NCBI GenBank assembly: GCA_030150425.1
Contig: JASLFY010000242.1
Location: 1 to 7,558, forward strand
Length of the DNA stretch: 7,558 nt
Direction of reading: 5' to 3'
Origin: Yimella sp.
Lineage (GTDB): Bacteria > Actinomycetota > Actinomycetes > Actinomycetales > Dermatophilaceae
Part shown: piece after piece, positions 1 through 4,207 of the stretch
How positions within the stretch are numbered: the stretch's first letter is position 1
Layout of the letters: each line of letters opens with the position of its first letter
The notes under the pieces: model-generated
What the model was told of the DNA's origin: nothing
Database searches by the model: none
Seen by the model: the letters and a program-made list of their open reading frames with translations, nothing else
Position numbers and translations under genes: made by a program

Positions 1-65
1 GGCTGGCCTACGTCTAATTATTGTAGAGCCACCGGTTGGAGTAGAGTACGCCTCTGTAGGATGCG
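1..65. other. Unassigned left-edge sequence before truncated gene
   Basis: I see no gene here. The stretch is richer in A and T than the rest of the window. In the frame of the downstream reductase it has several stops, including TAA at 15-17, TAG at 24-26 and TAG at 57-59, so it does not encode the missing N-terminus. Homology to the reductase begins abruptly at about 66. It could be DNA beyond a rearrangement junction or an assembly-edge artefact; the sequence does not decide between them. Confidence 0.5.
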
Positions 66-644
66 ATGGGGGCTCTTGACTCGATCGTCCGCTCGGGCAA
101 GGCGCTGTACGTCGGCATCTCCTCCTACTCCGGCGAGCGGACCCGCGAGGCGGTGCAGATCCTGCGCTCGATGGGCACCCCGCTGCTGATCCACCAGCCG
201 TCGTACTCGATGTTGAACCGTTGGGTCGAGGAGGACCTGCTGGACGCCCTCGAGGAGACCGGCGTCGGCGCGATCGCGTTCTCCCCGCTCGCCCAGGGCC
301 TGCTGACCAACAAGTACCTCGGCGGCATTCCGTCGGATTCGCGTGCGGCACAAGGGAAGTCGCTCGGTGAGTCGCAGCTGACCGAGCGCAACCTGAAGCA
401 TGTTCGGGCGCTGAACGAGATCGCTGAGGGCCGCGGCCAGACGCTCGCCCAGATGGCGCTCGCGTGGGTGCTGCGCGACCCGCGGATCACCTCCGCCCTG
501 GTAGGCGCCTCCAGCGTCAAGCAGTTGGAGGACTCGCTCGGCGCGGTCCGCAACCTGGAGTTCAGCGACGCGGAGCTGGCCACCATCGACGGTCACGCGG
601 TCGAGGGCGGCATCAATCTGTGGAAGACGTCCAGCGACAGCTGA
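66..644 (+). pseudogene. Aldo/keto reductase, C-terminal fragment (YghZ/Gpr-like)
   Basis: This 192-residue reading frame matches the C-terminal part of the YghZ/Gpr (L-glyceraldehyde-3-phosphate reductase-like) branch of the NADPH-dependent aldo/keto reductases. Recognisable blocks are SGKALYVGISSYS (residues 10-22), LLIHQPSYSMLNRW (40-53), FSPLAQGLLTNKYL (72-85), the cofactor-binding LVGASSVKQLEDSL (145-158) and the closing INLWKTSSD (183-191). Full-length relatives have about 330-350 residues, so roughly the first 150 are missing. That part carries the catalytic Asp, Tyr, Lys and His of the family, so this product should be inactive. The ATG at 66 corresponds to an internal methionine of the family, and an in-frame stop (57-59) closes the frame just upstream. 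An AGGA at 58-61 could act as a weak ribosome site. The 3' end looks natural and overlaps the convergent glycosylase gene. A real pseudogene and a sequence-edge truncation are both possible. Confidence 0.8.
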
Positions 645-1710
645 GCCCCAGCATCGCGGCGAGGCCGGCCACCTCCTTGCGTACGGCCTCCCGCATCGCG
701 CTCGTCCACTCGCCGTCCTCGTGGACGGCGTGGACCTGCAGGTCCTCGCCCACCGTCTGCGCGTCGACCTTGCCGACGAGGCGGTCGCCGTGCAGCACCG
801 GGAGGGCGAAGTAGCCCCAGCGGCGCTTGGCGACCGGCTTGTACATCTCCAGCTGGTAGTCGAAGTCGAACAGCTCGGCCATCCGTTTGCGGTCGAAGAC
901 CAGGCGATCCAGCGGGGAGAGCAGGGCCGTACGCCCGCGGAACCGCTGGTCGAGCAGGGCGGGGTCGACCCACCACGTCCCGCCTACGCCCTCGATCCGG
1001 GCGGGCTCGCCGACCTGGCCGATGTCGTACGCCAACCCGCGGATCGTGTACGCCTTCTGCCGCATGACGCCCAGGGCCGCCAGCTCCCGCTCGGTGCGGA
1101 TCCGGATCGCCTCCTCGAAGGGCACCGGCTCGACGTCGGGGTAGACGCGGGAAGCGAGGTCCCACAACGGGTTTCGCCCCTCGCGGCCGACGACCGCCAC
1201 CTCACCGCGCTGCACCATCATGTTCAGCAGCGCCTGCAGCGTCTTGTCGTCGGTCCAGCCGCTGGAGGTCCACGGGACGTCGCAGGCGTTCGGCAGTTCG
1301 GCGGTGGTCAGCGGCCCGTCGAGACGCAGCGCGGACAGCACCTCGCGCCGACCCTGGTCGTTCGCCTCGATCCAGAGCAGGTTCTCGGCCTGCCAGTCGC
1401 GCCACGGCTCCGGCCCCGGCCACATCCGCATCTCGTCGAGGAAGAGCGCGATGTCCTCCGCCGGCCGCAACATCCCGCGCAGCTCGAACACCGACCCGTC
1501 GTCGACCAACCGGTCGAGGTCGGTCGGGCGGTAGCCGCGAATCCGACTGCCCAACACCAGATCCGCGCTCGGCGCGACGTACGCCGTCATGTCCGCCTGC
1601 ACGTGGGTCAGGTGACGGATCACCGCCGACGGGTCGGTCGGGCGCGGTGCGGCGAGCAGCTGGGCGCGTACGGCGATCCGGCGGGCGTCCCGCGCGGAGA
1701 GTTCGATCAC
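613..1710 (-). CDS. YcaQ/AlkX-type winged-helix DNA glycosylase
   Basis: This 365-residue protein belongs to the HTH_42 family (YcaQ/AlkX and AlkZ), monofunctional DNA glycosylases that excise alkylated bases and unhook interstrand crosslinks. The N-terminal LTHVQADM segment places Gln38-Ala39-Asp40 where the family has its catalytic Q-x-Q (AlkZ) or Q-x-D (AlkX) motif, so the Q-x-D form is seen. Further family blocks are LLSPLDRLVFDRKR just before residue 277, then FDFDYQLEMYKPVAKRRWGY (281-300) and the LHGDRLVGKVD block ending at 316. The frame stays open upstream to 2196, but that part overlies the DinB gene in another frame. I chose the GTG at 1710 because its GTGA overlaps the DinB stop by 4 bp and the family N-terminus follows at once. 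Translational coupling with DinB is therefore likely. The 3' end overlaps the convergent reductase fragment by 32 bp. Other subfamily paralogues are possible, so the lesion specificity is unknown. Confidence 0.85.
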   Translation of the reverse strand: MIELSARDARRIAVRAQLLAAPRPTDPSAVIRHLTHVQADMTAYVAPSADLVLGSRIRGYRPTDLDRLVDDGSVFELRGMLRPAEDIALFLDEMRMWPGPEPWRDWQAENLLWIEANDQGRREVLSALRLDGPLTTAELPNACDVPWTSSGWTDDKTLQALLNMMVQRGEVAVVGREGRNPLWDLASRVYPDVEPVPFEEAIRIRTERELAALGVMRQKAYTIRGLAYDIGQVGEPARIEGVGGTWWVDPALLDQRFRGRTALLSPLDRLVFDRKRMAELFDFDYQLEMYKPVAKRRWGYFALPVLHGDRLVGKVDAQTVGEDLQVHAVHEDGEWTSAMREAVRKEVAGLAAMLGLSCRWTSSTD

Positions 1711-2519
1711 CAGCTCTCGCCGGTGACGACGGCCAGGTCGCGCAGCGCGAACCGGTGGTGCCAGAACTCCTCGTTGAACACGGTGTGCAGGCAGTTCTCG
1801 AGGCTGAACGACTCGCCCTCCGGCGGCCACCCGGCACCCTCGATGGTCGGTCCGCCGACCGCGATCCGCTCCGGGGTGAGGCCGTCGACCAGCCGGCGTA
1901 CGTCGGCCATCCGCGCCGCGCGCGGCGCCATCACCTCGGCCAGGGAGGGTTGCGCGTCGACGTCGTTGGGAACGCCGTCGGTCGGCGGCATGGTCGACCA
2001 CGGCAGGCTCAGCGGGCCCCACGGGTTGCGCTCGCCGAGGGTGGCGCGGTGGACCCAGCACTCGGTGGCGAACGTGAGATGGCGCAGGGTCTGGATGAAC
2101 GACCACTCCCCGTCGACCCGGCGGTGCAGCAGCGCCTCGTCGAGCCCGGCGACCCGCTGCATGGTCTCGCCCCAGAACCGCTGGATCGCGTCCCACGCCG
2201 CGCGGTAGCCGGCCGGGTCGGTCGGTTTCAGCAGCGCGTAGTCGGGGTATTGCCGGGCCAACTCCTGCTCGACCAGCGGCATCACGTCGATCCCGTTGAC
2301 CCGCAGCGTGGAGAACGCGCCGTCGAGTTCGATGCCGCGTTCCTCGGCGAACCCGCCGCGCACCCGGAAGCCGTCGAGGGCGACCTCGGACAGCTGCAGG
2401 TCGCGCAGGTCGGCGTCGGTGATCGTCGACCTGTTCGCACGGATCTCGGTGAACTGCGACTCGGAGGCGTCGATCTGCCGGAACGTCGACCCGGGGATCC
2501 GCTGCTGGAAGAAGTCCAT
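1707..2519 (-). CDS. DinB-fold (DinB_2) protein with pentapeptide-like N-terminus
   Basis: This 270-residue protein has two visible parts. Residues about 10-50 show a short run with the five-residue spacing of pentapeptide repeats (sTFRq, sqFte, adLrd, lqLse). Residues about 100-263 form a DinB-like four-helix domain. The expected metal ligands of that fold are present as His147 in GEWSFIQTLRHL and His254/His255 in NEEFWHHRFALRDL, with His157 and His245 nearby. DinB/YfiT-fold proteins include metal-dependent thiol S-transferases, among them mycothiol-dependent enzymes in actinobacteria, but many are uncharacterised and no substrate can be read here. The name does not mean DNA polymerase IV. 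The gene overlaps the glycosylase by GTGA and is divergent from the WYL regulator. No clear Shine-Dalgarno sequence precedes the ATG at 2519. Confidence 0.82.
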   Translation of the reverse strand: MDFFQQRIPGSTFRQIDASESQFTEIRANRSTITDADLRDLQLSEVALDGFRVRGGFAEERGIELDGAFSTLRVNGIDVMPLVEQELARQYPDYALLKPTDPAGYRAAWDAIQRFWGETMQRVAGLDEALLHRRVDGEWSFIQTLRHLTFATECWVHRATLGERNPWGPLSLPWSTMPPTDGVPNDVDAQPSLAEVMAPRAARMADVRRLVDGLTPERIAVGGPTIEGAGWPPEGESFSLENCLHTVFNEEFWHHRFALRDLAVVTGESW

Positions 2520-2526
2520 GTGCGGC

Positions 2527-2532
2527 AGGCTA
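2527..2532 (-). promoter_or_regulatory. Possible -10 box for DinB-glycosylase pair (leaderless)
   Basis: On the minus strand TAGCCT, an actinobacterial-type TAnnnT hexamer, lies 7 nt upstream of the DinB ATG. Transcription would then begin at or next to the start codon. This agrees with the lack of a Shine-Dalgarno sequence there and suggests a leaderless mRNA. No good -35 element is visible, so the call is tentative. Confidence 0.3.
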
Positions 2533-2552
2533 GGGGTTGTTGCGGACGATCA

Positions 2553-2564
2553 CCTTCCGGAAGG
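2553..2564. promoter_or_regulatory. Perfect 12-bp palindrome in divergent spacer; overlaps SD
   Basis: CCTTCCGGAAGG is a perfect 12-bp inverted repeat in the 51-bp spacer between the divergent DinB and WYL genes. Its right half supplies the ribosome site (GGAAGG, 2559-2564) that sits 6 nt before the WYL ATG at 2571. A site here could act as an operator for both genes, for example for autoregulation by the WYL protein, or simply reflect the SD and its chance complement. The operator role is inference. Confidence 0.4.
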
Positions 2565-2570
2565 ACGCAG

Positions 2571-3515
2571 ATGAGCGAGGTCAGTCCGACCGCCCGGGCG
2601 CTGCTCACCCTCGAGCTGCTGCAGAACCGCCCCGGCATCACCGGCGCCGAGCTCGCCGAGCGGCTCGGCGTCACCTCCCGCGCCGCGCGCCGCTACATCG
2701 CGATCCTGCGCGAGGCCGGCATCCCGGTGCAGTCGGTCAGCGGACCGGCCGGCGGCTACCGGCCCGGCCGCGGGGTGCGGCCGCCGCCGCTGATGTTCAC
2801 CTCCGACGAGGCGATCGGGCTGGTGATGGCCGCGCTCGACGGCCACCACCAGGTCGACGCCCCGGACAACCCGGTGTCGTCCGCGCTCGGAAAGTTGCTG
2901 CGTACGCTGCCGGAATCGGTTGCGGCACAAGCGAAAATCATCCGTACGACGGCAGCCGCCGCCCCCGACCGCGGCGCCGCGCGGCCCGCGCCGGGCGTGA
3001 CCGCCGACCTGGTGAACGCCTGCGCCGACCGGGTTCCGGTGCGGCTGGACTACCGCACCGAGGCCGGGTCCGAGCGCACCTTCGAGGTCGAGCCGTGGAC
3101 CGTCGTGGTCCGGCACGGCCGGTGGTACATGTTGTGTCACTCGCGCGCGGCCGACGCGACGCGGGCGTACCGGGTCGACCGGGTGCGCCGGGTCGAGCGC
3201 CTGGCCGGACGGTTCACCCCGCCGGCCGACCTCGACCCGGTCGCCGCGCTGGAGGAACACCTCGCCACCGGCTGGGACTACGAGATCGAGATCCTGATCG
3301 AGGCGCCCCTGGACCGGTTGCGCTGGCTACCGCCCAACCTCGGCCGGCTCACCGCAGAAGACGAGCGGACCCGGCTGGTCGGCACCACCAGCAACCCCTG
3401 GTCGTACGCCGAGATGCTGGTGGCGATCCCGGCCCCGTTCACGGTCGTACGCGGGGAGGAGTTGAAGGCGACCCTGCGGGAGTTGGCCGCCCGGCTGGCT
3501 GCCGCGGCCGGGTGA
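2571..3515 (+). CDS. WYL-domain transcriptional regulator (YafY/DeoR-like)
   Basis: This 314-residue regulator has the usual three-part build. An N-terminal winged HTH covers residues 6-66, with GAELAERLGVTSRAARRYI as the helix-turn-helix and GPAGGYRPG as the wing. A WYL domain at about 155-210 contains GRWYMLCHSR (183-192; WYM in place of WYL) and YRVDRVRRVE (200-210). A C-terminal WCX-like part at about 235-312 contains TSNPWSYAEMLVAI. WYL domains bind ligands, in some cases single-stranded DNA or nucleotides. Members such as PafB/PafC regulate actinobacterial DNA-damage responses, and others regulate catabolism or phage-defence genes. The frame is open upstream to 1647, but that part overlies DinB and the glycosylase. 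The ATG at 2571 follows GGAAGG by 6 nt and starts the HTH correctly. The divergent DinB-glycosylase pair is its most likely target, which is inference. Confidence 0.88.
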   Translation: MSEVSPTARALLTLELLQNRPGITGAELAERLGVTSRAARRYIAILREAGIPVQSVSGPAGGYRPGRGVRPPPLMFTSDEAIGLVMAALDGHHQVDAPDNPVSSALGKLLRTLPESVAAQAKIIRTTAAAAPDRGAARPAPGVTADLVNACADRVPVRLDYRTEAGSERTFEVEPWTVVVRHGRWYMLCHSRAADATRAYRVDRVRRVERLAGRFTPPADLDPVAALEEHLATGWDYEIEILIEAPLDRLRWLPPNLGRLTAEDERTRLVGTTSNPWSYAEMLVAIPAPFTVVRGEELKATLRELAARLAAAAG

Positions 3516-3538
3516 GACGGGTCGGAGAGGTGATCTGG

Positions 3539-3638
3539 GTGATGCAGAACGCGGGTTGGTGAACGTACGTGATGCAGAACGCGGCTTGGAGCCCGCGCTC
3601 CGCATCACCGGGACTCACCCAACCGCGCTCCGCATCAC
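3539..3638. repeat. Nested inverted repeat: four units of 30-bp period
   Basis: Four copies of a roughly 20-bp unit, GTGATGC(A/G)GA(A/G)CGCGG plus a variable tail, occupy 100 bp. Two are direct (starts at 3539 and 3569, 30 bp apart). Two are inverted (ends at 3608 and 3638, also 30 bp apart). Inner and outer pairs share one symmetry centre at 3588/3589, so the whole block is a single imperfect palindrome with about 35 of 50 positions paired. The inner pair folds into a hairpin at 3569-3608 with an 8-nt loop. No T-tract follows, so it is not a classic terminator, although it lies after the WYL stop between convergent genes. It resembles the layout of REP/BIME-type intergenic elements. I do not recognise the family. 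Confidence 0.8.
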
Positions 3639-3688
3639 CGAAGAGGCGAGTTCACCCACGAACAGGCTCAACCAGCATCGCCGGTCGA

Positions 3689-3745
3689 CTGTCCACACCA
3701 CTTCTCCACAACGTTTTCCACAACTGTGGAAAATTACAACGTTGT
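3689..3745. promoter_or_regulatory. Cluster of DnaA-box-like 9-mers plus 10-bp palindrome
   Basis: Four 9-mers each differ at one position from the actinobacterial DnaA-box consensus TTGTCCACA or the related TTATCCACA. They are CTGTCCACA (3689-3697), TTCTCCACA (3702-3710), TTTTCCACA (3714-3722) and an inverted TTTTCCACA (3725-3733, seen as TGTGGAAAA). Starts are 13, 12 and 11 bp apart, and the last two form a perfect inverted repeat with a 2-bp spacer. A perfect palindrome ACAACGTTGT follows at 3736-3745. The stretch is markedly AT-rich for this window. No dnaA, dnaN or other origin genes are present, so a chromosomal origin is not indicated. A DnaA-binding or titration site, or another factor's operator, are alternatives. 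Confidence 0.5.
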
Positions 3746-3750
3746 GATTT

Positions 3751-3769
3751 CGCAGGTCAGCGACCTGCG
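3751..3769 (-). terminator. Hairpin just downstream of the GntR gene
   Basis: CGCAGGTC (3751-3758) and GACCTGCG (3762-3769) form a perfect 8-bp stem with a 3-nt loop, only 2 nt after the GntR TAG stop. The position suits an intrinsic terminator of the minus-strand gene. The following minus-strand bases (AAATC) are not a U-tract, so it would be the tail-less type often proposed in actinobacteria. Confidence 0.5.
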
Positions 3770-3771
3770 GG

Positions 3772-4128
3772 CTACTTTCCGAGCGCTCTGTCCAGTTCGG
3801 CGACCAGCTCGTCGCGGGACAGTCCACGGGCGACGCCCTCGCCGACGACGGTGGCCAACTTGGCGCGCCAGGCGGGGAGGGTGGCCTTGCCGGGGACGGC
3901 GATGGTGCTGCCGGAGCGGTCGCCGGTGACCAGGAAGCCGTCGGCGCGCAGCAGGTCGTACGCCCGCACCACCGTTCCGGGGTTGATCCCGAAGGCGTTC
4001 GCCAGGGCTCGTACGGAGACCAGCGGGTCACCGGGCGACAGGTCGCCGTCGGCGATCCCGGCGATGACCTGGTCGCGGATCTGCTGGTAGATCGGCAGGG
4101 ACGAGTCGGGGTCGATCTCGATGTCCAT
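3772..4128 (-). CDS. GntR-family regulator, YtrA-like
   Basis: At 118 residues this is a short GntR protein of the YtrA type: an N-terminal winged HTH with only a small C-terminal helical part and no large effector domain. PIYQQIRDQVIAGIADGDLS, then GDPLVSVRALANAFGINPGT (53-72) with the VVRAYDLLRADGFL recognition and wing region, are diagnostic. The residues after about 85 form the short dimerisation tail ending in LVAELDRALGK. The ATG at 4128 is preceded by AGGAGA on the minus strand, 8 nt away, a good ribosome site. YtrA regulators usually head an operon with ABC transporter genes. None lies downstream here, as the gene ends at a hairpin and a convergent region. Upstream in the same direction is the GH65 gene, 79 bp away. 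Its target may be its own promoter through the inverted repeat at 4155-4173. Confidence 0.88.
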   Translation of the reverse strand: MDIEIDPDSSLPIYQQIRDQVIAGIADGDLSPGDPLVSVRALANAFGINPGTVVRAYDLLRADGFLVTGDRSGSTIAVPGKATLPAWRAKLATVVGEGVARGLSRDELVAELDRALGK

Positions 4129-4154
4129 CAGGATTCTCCTGTGTCAGGGCGAGA

Positions 4155-4173
4155 GGTACATGCAAGTTGTACC
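4155..4173. promoter_or_regulatory. Probable GntR operator: GGTACA-N7-TGTACC
   Basis: A perfect 6-bp inverted repeat, GGTACA (4155-4160) and TGTACC (4168-4173), separated by 7 bp, lies 27-45 nt upstream of the GntR start codon, between it and the GH65 stop. GntR/YtrA regulators are dimers and commonly repress their own genes through such dyads. Its place at the expected promoter position supports autoregulation, although no clear -10/-35 pair could be assigned. Confidence 0.5.
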
Positions 4174-4191
4174 GCGAAACCTGGGACAGAT

Positions 4192-4207
4192 CCGGCAACT
4201 TCGCCGG
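4192..4207 (-). terminator. Short GC hairpin directly after GH65 stop
   Basis: CCGGC (4192-4196) and GCCGG (4203-4207) pair around a 6-nt loop immediately after the GH65 TGA. The stem has only 5 bp and there is no U-tract, so it is a weak candidate terminator separating the sugar genes from the GntR gene. Confidence 0.3.

Noticed and set aside
1711..2196. Upstream extension of the glycosylase frame
   Set aside because: It overlies the DinB coding sequence in another frame, has no homology that I recognise, and the GTG at 1710 gives a family-like N-terminus.
721..2208. Long plus-strand frame (495 codons) over the glycosylase and DinB genes
   Set aside because: Low-complexity Arg/Val/Gln-rich shadow translation with no domain; the opposite strand has two recognised families.
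1647..2570. Upstream extension of the WYL regulator frame
   Set aside because: It runs antisense to DinB and the glycosylase. The HTH begins right after the ATG at 2571, which has a good ribosome site.
3539..3638. Short CRISPR array, suggested by the 30-bp periodicity
   Set aside because: Only two direct copies are followed by two inverted copies on a common centre, and spacers of uniform length with unique sequence are absent. No cas genes are present.
3689..3745. Chromosomal oriC
   Set aside because: Four degenerate boxes without dnaA, dnaN, rpmH or other origin genes are too little; only a DnaA-box-like cluster is claimed.
3556..4090. Small plus-strand frames across the repeat region (3556-3747 and 3569-4090)
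   Set aside because: They are translations of the palindromic repeat and the antisense of the GntR gene, with no plausible ribosome site or domain.
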